Shown here: positions 6,875 to 14,528 of the stretch, in pieces | How the letters are laid out: each line of letters opens with the position of its first letter | How positions within the stretch are numbered: position 1 is the stretch's first letter | Assembly: GCA_945866505.1 (NCBI GenBank) | Contig: CAMBHH010000046.1 | Coordinates: 1 to 19,608, forward strand | Source: Flavobacterium psychrophilum | GTDB lineage: Bacteria > Bacteroidota > Bacteroidia > Flavobacteriales > Flavobacteriaceae | Length of the DNA stretch: 19,608 bases | Direction: 5' to 3' | Notes under the pieces: model-generated | Databases searched by the model: none | The model's input: the letters and a program-made list of their open reading frames with translations, nothing else | What the model was told of the DNA's origin: nothing | Program-made: the position numbers and the translations under genes

Positions 6875-9286
6875 TTAAATTAATTCCTCACTTTCAGCTT
6901 TGATTTTATAAACTGCTACTTCAGTTTTATTTTTAGAAGCCTTGGTAATTACAAATTTGTCTTTTTTATCGGTTCCAACAATCAAGACCGTTTTTTGTAA
7001 AACATTGAAATACTTTTTGGCATAATCTTGAAGTTTGGTTTTTCTTATTTTTATTTTTTGTTTGATGTCTTCAATCGTTTCGTCTTGAACTTCTTTGGGC
7101 AAATTACTAAAAGCAGCGTCAATTTCAGCATCCGAAAGATTTTCTTGAATGTATTTGGCTTGTTTTATCCAATCTTTTTCTTCGGCAGTTTTCAGCAAAG
7201 CGATGTCCAGCGGATAAGGTTTACTGTTCAACCATTTTACATTTTTAATGTCATCTTTAAAGGTTTGTTGATTGCGCAATGCGGTTTTTTTCATTACAAT
7301 AAAAAGTAAGGCACCATCGTATTTTGTAAAGGCTTGATCCCTGTTTCTGGGAATGGGCTTGTAGACTATTTTTCCGTTTTCGTGGTATTCGCCCCAGCTA
7401 TATTGATCACTGTCTCTGTCCCAATCGCCGATGAGCATATCAAATAATCGGGCTTTAACATATTCCGCTTCGTCGATGGTGTATTTTTCATCTTTATGAA
7501 GGTTTTTCATTACATCATCAGTACTTACAATAGTAAGAGGAGATCCAAAACTTTCAACATTCTTTTGACTGGCGCTTAGATTTTCTTCTACCACATACAA
7601 TTCATCTCCAAAATTATAATTGAAACCTTTTAAAATTGGCTGTTTTGGGATGTAATATAAAAGTGGATTTGTATGCGCCACACTAATTTTGTCAGCCAAA
7701 TTTGCAACTGCTAATTGGGTGTAAGGGTGGGAGGTAGTGTAAAAATCAAACAAAATATCTTCGGCGTAAGTCTTGCTAAATTGATTGGAAACATTTTGAT
7801 CTTTGAATAGGGTAGTTTGCAAAAGACGGGAGGGATTCTTTTTCATTGGACTCATCACAAATTCTTTTCCACTTGTATCAACAAGACCCAATGACCGCGA
7901 TTGATATCCATCGCCTTCTCTAGTGGGTTTGACTCCACCAAAAAGAGTGTCCAAAGTCGCTGTTTTTGCTTTGATGGGCAAACTGTAATATTTTCGGTAG
8001 TGTTGCCCGAAAAAGAATTTATAAAAAATACTTTTGCGGGTCATTTTATCGGAATAAATTTTGGTCGTAGTCTTTAAATCAAATTTTTTCGGCAGGTTGA
8101 CCGGTACAACGGTGTCTCGAACTTTGATAATAGTTTGTTCAAAAAGTAATTTTTCATGTTGATTTTCATTACCATAAAATGCTACTTTGCTTTCTCCATT
8201 TTTAAAAAGCGTTAATTCTGCATAACCATTGCCACCATACGACAAATCAGTGGGATTGACCGCTTTCGCAGCTTCAGCTTTTGAACCAGATCCACTAATG
8301 ATTTGTCGAATATTGTTCTTGTTCAGATATTGTAAATTGTGGTCATGACCCGATACAACAATCACATTTCTTTGATTTTGAACAAGCGTTTTTACCCGTT
8401 TGGAAAAATTGCTGTACACCTTGTTTTGAAGATCTTGTGGATTGATGCCCGAAGTTTTGCGAATTAAATTAATGGCAGAGCCAATAACGGGAAGCGGGAT
8501 TTTTTGTTCCAATGGAAAAAGTTCCTTTTCTAAACCATATTGTCCACCGTGCGAACCATTACTCATCAAAGGATGGTGCATTGCAATTAGTACTGTTTTG
8601 TCTTGATTTTTGTTCAAAAGATTGGCTAGTTCGTCAAAAAAGTCTTCCCTGGTTTTGATGCTGCAATTTTCGTTTATAGTTGGGTATTTGTCCCAGTTTT
8701 CAAGAAACCACTGACTATCTATAGTGATTAGAGTTATGTTGTTGTCAATTATTAGTTCTTCGAGACCACAACTATTTTGGGGTAAGAAAGCTTTTTTATC
8801 ATTGAGGTAATTAGTTATGAATTTTCGTTGTTCTTCCAAGCCGGTAATTCCGCTGTACCAATCGTGATTGCCTGGAATAAAAATAGTTTTGCCCTTAAAG
8901 TTTTTGGATAATTGCAATTGGTTTTTGAGTTTGGTTTCCACCAAAACGCGTTCTTTTGGCACCTCATTTTTTGGAAAACCTCTGGGATAAATATTATCGC
9001 CAAGAAACAAAAGCGTACTGTTTTTATTCGATTTTTGTAATCTATTTTGAAGTAAGCTAAGTGTATTATATGCTTTTTCTTCGTCAGCGTTTCCGGCATC
9101 TCCAATCAGGAAAAACCTATGCGGGATTTTTGAAGAATCGGTTTCATTTTGGATGAGATTGTTATTAATGTTTTTACCATATTGTGCGTGATGGGTAGCG
9201 CAAGATTGCAATACCAAGATAATAATTACCAGAGGAAGACTTATTCTAATTCTTTTTCTATGGCAATTTTTTAAAATCAAAATCAT
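6875..9286 (-). CDS. Lipoprotein metallophosphoesterase, cut before its beta-barrel domain
   Basis: The 803-residue product begins with a basic N-terminus, a hydrophobic stretch and a lipobox LQSC (Cys29), so it should be a lipoprotein exported by Sec. A calcineurin-like phosphoesterase domain spans about residues 55-340 with all metal motifs: GDAG (Asp63), GDN (Asp97-Asn98), GNHD (139-142), HH (237-238) and GHDH (313-316). Substrate is unknown. A second region near 560-660 has DWDRDSDQ (621-628) and PIPRNRDQAF (643-652), reminiscent of CotH/HipA-like kinase folds (inference). The frame ends at TAA 6877-6875 but the same frame continues into a barrel domain. With that stop read as sense, the gene is about 1243 codons; my recollection is that Flavobacterium homologues are single proteins of about this size. 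Whether the truncated form is functional cannot be told from sequence. Confidence 0.88.
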   Translation of the reverse strand: MILILKNCHRKRIRISLPLVIIILVLQSCATHHAQYGKNINNNLIQNETDSSKIPHRFFLIGDAGNADEEKAYNTLSLLQNRLQKSNKNSTLLFLGDNIYPRGFPKNEVPKERVLVETKLKNQLQLSKNFKGKTIFIPGNHDWYSGITGLEEQRKFITNYLNDKKAFLPQNSCGLEELIIDNNITLITIDSQWFLENWDKYPTINENCSIKTREDFFDELANLLNKNQDKTVLIAMHHPLMSNGSHGGQYGLEKELFPLEQKIPLPVIGSAINLIRKTSGINPQDLQNKVYSNFSKRVKTLVQNQRNVIVVSGHDHNLQYLNKNNIRQIISGSGSKAEAAKAVNPTDLSYGGNGYAELTLFKNGESKVAFYGNENQHEKLLFEQTIIKVRDTVVPVNLPKKFDLKTTTKIYSDKMTRKSIFYKFFFGQHYRKYYSLPIKAKTATLDTLFGGVKPTREGDGYQSRSLGLVDTSGKEFVMSPMKKNPSRLLQTTLFKDQNVSNQFSKTYAEDILFDFYTTSHPYTQLAVANLADKISVAHTNPLLYYIPKQPILKGFNYNFGDELYVVEENLSASQKNVESFGSPLTIVSTDDVMKNLHKDEKYTIDEAEYVKARLFDMLIGDWDRDSDQYSWGEYHENGKIVYKPIPRNRDQAFTKYDGALLFIVMKKTALRNQQTFKDDIKNVKWLNSKPYPLDIALLKTAEEKDWIKQAKYIQENLSDAEIDAAFSNLPKEVQDETIEDIKQKIKIRKTKLQDYAKKYFNVLQKTVLIVGTDKKDKFVITKASKNKTEVAVYKIKAESEELI

Positions 9287-9409
9287 TATTATTTTTTATA
9301 TTAGTTAATTTCAGCTACCAAATAGCTTAAGTAAAATTGAATTTATTATTAATTCAAAAAAGTTAAAGTATTGATTTATAGTATTTTAATTTATTAATGC
9401 AGTATATTT

Positions 9410-9844
9410 TTAAACCCTTTCGTAATCGCCTTTCCAATGGATAATTGCTTTTATAATTTCTGTTGCTGAAAGATTTTCAGCTATCGCTTTATCAATTAGT
9501 CCCAAAAGTTCTTCATCGGGAGCAAACCGCAAGGCAAATATTTGGTCATCTGTTAATTGGTTTTCGATAGTCTCTAATCTTTTCCAAGTCAGGGCGAAAT
9601 AGCGGTACCGCAGTTCTAAATGAACGATACGGTTTTGCAAAGTCAAAGCATAATGTTGGCGCAGCATAAAGGCCAAACAAAACAGCACAATGAAAATGGC
9701 ACTGATAAAAACCCAAATCAATTTATCGTCAGTGGTGAACGCAAAAGAAACGCTGAAGCCTAGACACGTCAATACAATGGGATAATATAGAAAATGATGT
9801 GGAGTATAATATCGGATGTGGTTTTTTAAAGTTTGTTTTGTCAT
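9410..9844 (-). CDS. Small two-helix membrane protein, DUF6526-like
   Basis: The product is 144 residues from the ATG at 9844 (MTKQTLKNHIRYYTPHH). An ATG at 9883 would add 13 residues, mostly hydrophobic; I prefer the shorter form because the segment starting with KNHIRYYTPHHF resembles the start of the Bacteroidota DUF6526 family as I remember it. Two membrane helices are visible, around FLYYPIVLTCLGFSVSFAF and LIWVFISAIFIVLFCLAFML, followed by a soluble helical region rich in charged residues. Function is unknown. It is a single gene, 123 bases upstream of the phosphoesterase on the same strand; no clear promoter of the TAnnTTTG type was found in front of it. Confidence 0.75.
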   Translation of the reverse strand: MTKQTLKNHIRYYTPHHFLYYPIVLTCLGFSVSFAFTTDDKLIWVFISAIFIVLFCLAFMLRQHYALTLQNRIVHLELRYRYFALTWKRLETIENQLTDDQIFALRFAPDEELLGLIDKAIAENLSATEIIKAIIHWKGDYERV

Positions 9845-9883
9845 AATTTTATTTATAAGTATTAAAAGACGAATCAAAATCAA

Positions 9884-10236
9884 TACTTTTCATAGCAATA
9901 TTAATTTTATGCTGCTTTACATTTCTCTCCTAATGTTTTAAAATAAAAAATGTGGTGCAAAAGCGATGTGCGTTAATTATTCTTGGCATAGAAATGAACA
10001 TCCTTATGTACTACAGATCTATCTTTTTCAGGCAGATTTCTTGGGAAAAAGACGAATTAAAGTAAAAGAATGAAAAAATAACGAAGATTATTTTTGATTT
10101 TTGAAGCATCGATGAAAAGTCCTATTTAGTGTTAATCAATTGCACTGGCAGATTGTTTTAACAAGCAAAGGTTAAACTTATGTGCTTCTAAAGTATTGTA
10201 AAATTTTATGAAAAACTTACAAAATTCGCAGTTAAA
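9884..10236. other. 353-bp intergenic region without a clear gene
   Basis: This AT-rich stretch separates the mscS-like gene from the small membrane protein gene. The only open stretch of note is a 35-codon frame on the plus strand, ATG 9966 to TGA 10073, whose product looks unlike any family I recognise. A weak inverted repeat TTGTAA / TTACAA lies near 10196-10222 just past the mscS-like stop but has no T tract. No tRNA, riboswitch or mobile element signature was seen. Confidence 0.4.
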
Positions 10237-10767
10237 TTAATCTGTAAAATCTGTTTGTTCATCGGGATGGTTCAGAATTGTTATTCCTACTTGCAACATC
10301 ATGTTATTTGGATAGACGATAATTTCGCCTTTTTGGGTTTTCAAATACACATGAAAGGCTCCAATATCTTCAATTTCGGCTTCAATTGGAAAATCTTTGT
10401 CGTGAATAAAAATAAAATCTCCGATTTTAAATGGAAATGAAAAGAACAAAATAATACCCGATGTGATATTGCTTAAAATTGACCATTGAGCAAACATTGC
10501 TACACCTACAACTGTTGCGATTGATGATAATACGATAAAAATATCTTTAGTTTGAACTCCCCAAATTATTATCAAAGCTATTACAGCAATGATATTCATC
10601 AAAAGATGAAGATACTTGAGAACTAATCGAGTTCTTTTTTCTATGGTTTGGCTTTTTTTGGCAAAATTTCGCACCACTTTTGAAACGATGATTCGCGAAA
10701 AAACCACCAATATCAATAAAAATCCTGTTGCAATTAATTCTTTTGTAAAATTATTTAAGTAGTCCAT
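10237..10767 (-). CDS. Minimal MscS-type mechanosensitive channel
   Basis: The 176-residue product has three hydrophobic helices: about 11-30, 53-71 and a pore-lining segment 77-110 rich in small residues (SSIATVVGVAMFAQWSILSN), followed by the MscS beta domain (residues about 111-165) with FPFKIGDFI and a YPNN motif. This matches TM2, TM3 and beta domain of MscS. It is much shorter than E. coli MscS (286 residues): it stops right after the beta domain and lacks the C-terminal alpha/beta domain that forms the cytoplasmic vestibule. Short forms of this kind occur in many bacteria, so it is probably functional as a pressure-release or ion channel of the inner membrane. A hairpin overlaps the start codon (see separate entry). 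Confidence 0.85.
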   Translation of the reverse strand: MDYLNNFTKELIATGFLLILVVFSRIIVSKVVRNFAKKSQTIEKRTRLVLKYLHLLMNIIAVIALIIIWGVQTKDIFIVLSSIATVVGVAMFAQWSILSNITSGIILFFSFPFKIGDFIFIHDKDFPIEAEIEDIGAFHVYLKTQKGEIIVYPNNMMLQVGITILNHPDEQTDFTD

Positions 10768-10786
10768 AGCCTCAATTTTTAGGCTA
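10767..10786 (-). promoter_or_regulatory. Hairpin abutting the mscS-like start codon
   Basis: On the transcript, UAGCCU (10786-10781) pairs with AGGCUA (10772-10767) around an 8-base A-rich loop; the last A of the stem is the first base of the AUG. It could occlude initiation, but a 6-bp stem may also arise by chance. Confidence 0.3.
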
Positions 10787-10918
10787 AATTACTCAAATAT
10801 TTTCAAAATTAATAGGTGTAGATTTTAATCATAAATTGCGAAAGAATCTTCCGTTTTTGAAACGCTTATAAAATTAAGCTATTTCTGGCATCAACAAATT
10901 TACTTTTTATTAAATCAA

Positions 10919-12061
10919 TTAATTTGCAGTTTCGTTCGTCTCTAGTTTATTCTTAGCAGTGTTTTTTTTGAATCTCCATACAAAGGCTTTTGGCATATTA
11001 TCACCCATCAAATAGCCCCAAGGTTCAGCAGATTCTAATCTGTCGAAAACTATTTTTACAATTGCTAGCAATGGAATAGCTAAAAACATGCCCGCAATTC
11101 CTCCAATTTGACTACCAATTAAGATTCCCACTATTGAAACAAAAGCATTTATTTGAACTTTTGTATTTATAATCATCGGAACAAGTATATTATTATCAAT
11201 GATTTGTACAATGATATTAACGATAATTATTCCCAAAATTAATGATAATTCTGGTGTTCCGGTTAAAGATGCTAATATAGTCAAACCCCCTGCAAACAGA
11301 ATCCCAACATAGGGTACAAGATTTAATATTCCAGTAATTATGCCTAATAAAATGGCATATTTGACACCAATAAGATAAAGTCCCAGGCTTGTTAACGCTG
11401 AAACAGCAATCATTTCGAAAATCAAACCTGCAATGTAGCTATGAACAGAACTTTTTATTTGTGTCAAAATATCTTGTAAATTGGCGTGATATTCTTTTTT
11501 GAATAATTTTGCAAAAAACAATATAAAATGGGTTCTATAGATAAGGATCAGAAAAGTATAAATGGGTATTAAAGTCAAATCCAAAATAGTGTCCGTGACA
11601 GACATCAAAGTTGTCCCTATGGTTTGTTTTCCTTTTTGAACAGAATCCTGAGTGACATCGTCAATATATCTTCTTTTTTCCCACATACTTACATGGAAAT
11701 TTTCTTTGATATAGTGTTGAATGTCAACAATGAAAAGATTAATATTTTTTTTAATCGCTGCAAAATCATCGGCAATATCACTAATTTCATAAGACAAGAA
11801 AATGAGAATACCTATAAGTAAAGAGACAAATAGCAATACTGCTATTGACGATGATAAAACATTTGGAAATCGTAATTTAGAGTTTAAAAAATGAACAATT
11901 GGTAATAGCAAAACGGCATTTAAAAAAGCCATTAAAATTGGAATTAGTATGGTACTGCCTGCAGAAAAAATATAGGAAATGCCAATTAAACTAATCAACA
12001 TAAAAGAAAGTCTAATATAAAAAGGAAATTTAATGCTGTTATCCATATTTTTTGATTTCAA
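10919..12061 (-). CDS. AI-2E family (PerM/UPF0118) membrane protein
   Basis: The 380-residue product has the layout of the AI-2E/PerM family: an N-terminal pair of helices (about 14-60), a third helix (about 68-90), a soluble segment with charged residues (about 91-150), then further helices including the long hydrophobic block VKYAILLGIITGILNLVPYV and the C-terminal IVGILIGSQIGGIAGMFLAI, which are typical of this family. Members include the E. coli TqsA autoinducer-2 exporter and Na+/H+ antiporters, so the transported substrate cannot be assigned. The ATG at 12061 is used; an ATG five codons later is equally possible. It stands alone, 135 bases after maf and 151 bases before the mscS-like gene. 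Confidence 0.88.
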   Translation of the reverse strand: MKSKNMDNSIKFPFYIRLSFMLISLIGISYIFSAGSTILIPILMAFLNAVLLLPIVHFLNSKLRFPNVLSSSIAVLLFVSLLIGILIFLSYEISDIADDFAAIKKNINLFIVDIQHYIKENFHVSMWEKRRYIDDVTQDSVQKGKQTIGTTLMSVTDTILDLTLIPIYTFLILIYRTHFILFFAKLFKKEYHANLQDILTQIKSSVHSYIAGLIFEMIAVSALTSLGLYLIGVKYAILLGIITGILNLVPYVGILFAGGLTILASLTGTPELSLILGIIIVNIIVQIIDNNILVPMIINTKVQINAFVSIVGILIGSQIGGIAGMFLAIPLLAIVKIVFDRLESAEPWGYLMGDNMPKAFVWRFKKNTAKNKLETNETAN

Positions 12062-12196
12062 TTAACAATAAAATCTTATGTAATTACATTAAGACCAATT
12101 GACAAAGATCAAATTTTGCAGGATATGAAGTGTTATATAGTTTTATAATCTTCTTATAAAATTACCACATTTAATATTCCAAATTGTAACAAATAA
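12062..12196. other. Intergenic region with an AT-rich palindrome
   Basis: A perfect inverted repeat TTTTATAA (12141-12148) / TTATAAAA (12154-12161) with a 5-base spacer lies between maf and the AI-2E family gene. It lacks a following T tract on the minus strand. It may be a weak terminator, an operator or simply AT-rich sequence. Confidence 0.3.
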
Positions 12197-12781
12197 TTAT
12201 ATCAAAGTACCCAAATAGGCATAGACTTTATCCGTGGGCATTCCCATCACATTTGCATAAGACCCCTCTATTTTTGAAACACCAATAAAACCAATCCATT
12301 CTTGGATTCCGTATGCTCCAGCTTTGTCGAATGGTTTGTAATTTTCGATATAAAAAAGAATGGCTTCATCACTCAATTCATTGAAAGTTACTTTTGTCAC
12401 TTCATAAATTACAGTTGAATCAAAATGTGTTTTAAAGCAAACCGAGGTGATTACTTCGTGCGTCGCATTCGACAATGATTTTAAAATATCAAAAGCATCT
12501 TGCGAGTCTTTTGGTTTACCCAATGGTCTATTGTTGTGCCAAACAATGGTGTCGCTGGTTATTAGTATTTCGTTATCATTCAATTCTCCTTCAAATGCAC
12601 AAGCTTTCAATTCTGCCAAATAATTAGTAATCTCTTCGGCTTTTAGCTCAGGCGGGTAAATTTCTTCAATTTCTTTCAAACGAATTTCGAAATCCAAGCC
12701 TAAATCCTTGAAAAATTGCTGACGCCTTGGAGAACCCGAAGCCAAAATCAGCTTGTATTTATGTAATTTACTTTTAAGCAT
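12197..12781 (-). CDS. maf: Maf family nucleotide pyrophosphatase
   Basis: The 194-residue product carries all Maf signatures: SGSPRR (15-20), SDT (76-78, with the presumed catalytic Asp77), GKP followed by DAF (88-97), DKAGAYGIQ (152-160) and IEGSYANVMGMP (171-182). Maf proteins hydrolyse nucleoside triphosphates to monophosphates and pyrophosphate, removing non-canonical or modified nucleotides (dTTP/UTP or methylated bases, depending on subgroup), and have been linked to septum formation. The DKAG.YGIQ pattern suits the YhdE (dTTP/UTP) subgroup, with modest certainty. The start codon lies inside the 3' end of the UbiA-family gene: ATGCTTAA gives an 8-nt overlap, so translational coupling is likely. 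Confidence 0.93.
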   Translation of the reverse strand: MLKSKLHKYKLILASGSPRRQQFFKDLGLDFEIRLKEIEEIYPPELKAEEITNYLAELKACAFEGELNDNEILITSDTIVWHNNRPLGKPKDSQDAFDILKSLSNATHEVITSVCFKTHFDSTVIYEVTKVTFNELSDEAILFYIENYKPFDKAGAYGIQEWIGFIGVSKIEGSYANVMGMPTDKVYAYLGTLI

Positions 12782-13700
12782 TGTACTTTATATTTATGCT
12801 GATGATTACAATCGAAAGTATTCCGAAAAACAGAACCCATTTCAAGATGATACTCAAATGATGAAAATCTTGTGATGTTGTGGCTGACCAAATTTTTATT
12901 GTGAAGTAGAGTAGGGGTGCCAAAATAAAAACCAATCCATATAGCGTTCCGTAAATCAATTGATAAGCAAACAAGTTCGTGCTTATATAATTAAGGATTA
13001 AAATTATTGGAATAAAACTAAGTCCCAAAACCAATTTTGTTGTTTTTTCAGCACCTAAAACAATCGGTAAGGTATTCATTCCCTGATTCAAATCGCCTTC
13101 TATATCTTGTAAATCTTTAACTATTTCCCGTATAAAATTAATGATGAAAGCAAAGATGGCATAGTCCAAAAGAATGCCGAAGAGCAATCCCATAACTGGT
13201 CTGTTTTCGTCATTTGTAATAGGAAACAAATCAAAAATGCCTACGATAATTACACTAAACGAAAGTAACAAGGCCACCACAACATTGCCAATGAGCAAAC
13301 TTTGTTTCAAGCTAGTTGCGTAAAAATAAAGTGTTGCCGCAATCACTATAAAAATGGATGCAAAACTAGGTTTGTTGATTACGTTAGATAAATAAAAACC
13401 CATCGCAACACCAACAAAGGTAAAACCAATATAAAGATTATAAGCCTTAGTTTCGGAAATAAACTTACCTACAATCACATTTTCGGGTTTGTTTTCGGTG
13501 TCGGTATCCACATCAAAAATATTATTGATTATATAGCCACCAGCTGCAATACAGACAGTTGCCAAAACCAATAAAATATATTGCCAATCGGCCAAAGCCA
13601 GCTGAATATGCTGCAATTTCAGAAAACCATTCCTGAAAATTAATTGCATTAAAGCAAGCATTATTAGATTTTGGTAGCGAATAAGTTTTAGGTATTTCAT
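12774..13700 (-). CDS. UbiA-family prenyltransferase (geranylgeranylglycerol-phosphate geranylgeranyltransferase type)
   Basis: The 308-residue polytopic protein has about eight to nine membrane helices and both aspartate-rich motifs of the UbiA superfamily: NNIFDVDTD (59-67) and DLQDIEGD (196-203). The first motif has Asn60 where many members have Asp; the remaining Asp63 and Asp67 are present. The sequence GGYIINNIFD and the following NKPENVIVGK resemble Bacteroidota proteins annotated as geranylgeranylglycerol-phosphate geranylgeranyltransferase, an enzyme that would add a second prenyl chain to a glycerol phosphate ether lipid. Other UbiA roles (quinone or haem prenylation) are less likely but not excluded. 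It is 92 bases downstream of tcdA and overlaps maf by 8 nt. Confidence 0.87.
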   Translation of the reverse strand: MKYLKLIRYQNLIMLALMQLIFRNGFLKLQHIQLALADWQYILLVLATVCIAAGGYIINNIFDVDTDTENKPENVIVGKFISETKAYNLYIGFTFVGVAMGFYLSNVINKPSFASIFIVIAATLYFYATSLKQSLLIGNVVVALLLSFSVIIVGIFDLFPITNDENRPVMGLLFGILLDYAIFAFIINFIREIVKDLQDIEGDLNQGMNTLPIVLGAEKTTKLVLGLSFIPIILILNYISTNLFAYQLIYGTLYGLVFILAPLLYFTIKIWSATTSQDFHHLSIILKWVLFFGILSIVIISINIKYNA

Positions 13701-13706
13701 ATTTAA

Positions 13707-13738
13707 GTTAGGGGTTAACGGTTAGGAGTTAAGAGTTA
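13707..13738. repeat. Degenerate heptamer repeat NNNGTTA
   Basis: On the plus strand the core GTTA recurs at 13707, 13714, 13721, 13728 and 13735, exactly 7 bases apart, directly upstream of the UbiA-family start codon (complement: TAACNNN). In addition AAGAGTTAT (13731-13739) is perfectly inverted as ATAACTCTT (13784-13792), so most of the tcdA-ubiA spacer could fold as one long stem-loop. Confidence 0.6.
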
Positions 13739-13792
13739 TGGATTGAGTAAAAAATAAAAATCTGAACCTAGAACTTATAACTAATAACTCTT

Positions 13793-14509
13793 TTACTCTT
13801 TCTCAAGCAAATAGCGAATCACGGTTTCTGCGGCATACAAGCCAAATAATCCTGGCATATAGCTATTGGTTCCGTAAAACGATTTTTTGAAATTGGAACC
13901 ATCGGTCATTTTTAAACTGGAATCATCTTGAATTTCAGACGAAAAAACCACCTTCAATTTATCTATTTTAAATTCTTTCAATCGACGACGAACCGTTTTT
14001 GCCAAAAAACAATTCATTGTGTTATTAATATCAGCAACCTTTACTTTAGAAGCTTCCATCTTTCCGCCCGCACCCATTGAGGAAATAATCTTTACTCTTT
14101 TGCGCTTGGCGGCAATGATTAAATTTAATTTTGGAGTGATGCTGTCAATGCAATCCAAAACATAATCATATTCCTCGGAAACAACTTCGAATGCTCTTTC
14201 TGGCGATAGAAATTCGCGAATTCTAGTCAATTTCAATTCAGGATTAATGTCCATTAATCGGTCTCCAACGATAGTTATTTTGGGCTGTCCCACTGTGGAA
14301 TGCAAAGCGGGTAATTGCCTGTTGATGTTGGTAATATCTACAATATCGCCATCTACTATAGTCATTTTTCCGACTCCTGCTCTTGCCAAAAATTCGGCTG
14401 CAAAGGAACCCACTCCGCCCAATCCTACAACCAAAACATTGGAGTTTCTTAATTTATTCAATCCTTCTTCTTTAAATAAGAGCTCAGCTCTTTCAGTCCA
14501 TTCTGCCAT
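13793..14509 (-). CDS. tcdA: tRNA threonylcarbamoyladenosine dehydratase (ThiF/E1-like)
   Basis: The 238-residue form starts at MAEWTERAELLFKEEG; an upstream ATG at 14548 would add 13 residues and overlap the tatD-like gene by 20 nt. I chose the shorter form because TcdA proteins begin with a short helix just before the nucleotide-binding motif. In 251-residue numbering there is GLGGVGS (42-48), VDGD (65-68) and NINRQ (74-78), then CIDSI, SMGAGGKM and NCFLAKTVRRRL. These fit TcdA (CsdL/YgdL), which activates the N6-threonylcarbamoyl group of A37 in tRNA with ATP to form the cyclic ct6A. The usual residue after NC is Pro in the relatives I recall; here it is Phe. The gene is 19 bases past the tatD-like stop, so one operon. 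Confidence 0.9.
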   Translation of the reverse strand: MAEWTERAELLFKEEGLNKLRNSNVLVVGLGGVGSFAAEFLARAGVGKMTIVDGDIVDITNINRQLPALHSTVGQPKITIVGDRLMDINPELKLTRIREFLSPERAFEVVSEEYDYVLDCIDSITPKLNLIIAAKRKRVKIISSMGAGGKMEASKVKVADINNTMNCFLAKTVRRRLKEFKIDKLKVVFSSEIQDDSSLKMTDGSNFKKSFYGTNSYMPGLFGLYAAETVIRYLLEKE

Positions 14510-14528
14510 TTTGTTTGGAGTTTGTTGT

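Noticed and set aside
9313..9327. Inverted repeat AGCTA-ccaaa-TAGCT upstream of the phosphoesterase gene
   Set aside because: Five-base arms in AT-rich sequence are expected by chance, and no promoter elements accompany them.
9966..10073. 35-codon plus-strand frame in the gap upstream of the small membrane protein
   Set aside because: Too short, no recognisable family, no promoter or ribosome site; kept only as a note on the gap.
11624..11821. Plus-strand frame opposite the AI-2E family gene
   Set aside because: Antisense shadow of a well-supported membrane protein gene.
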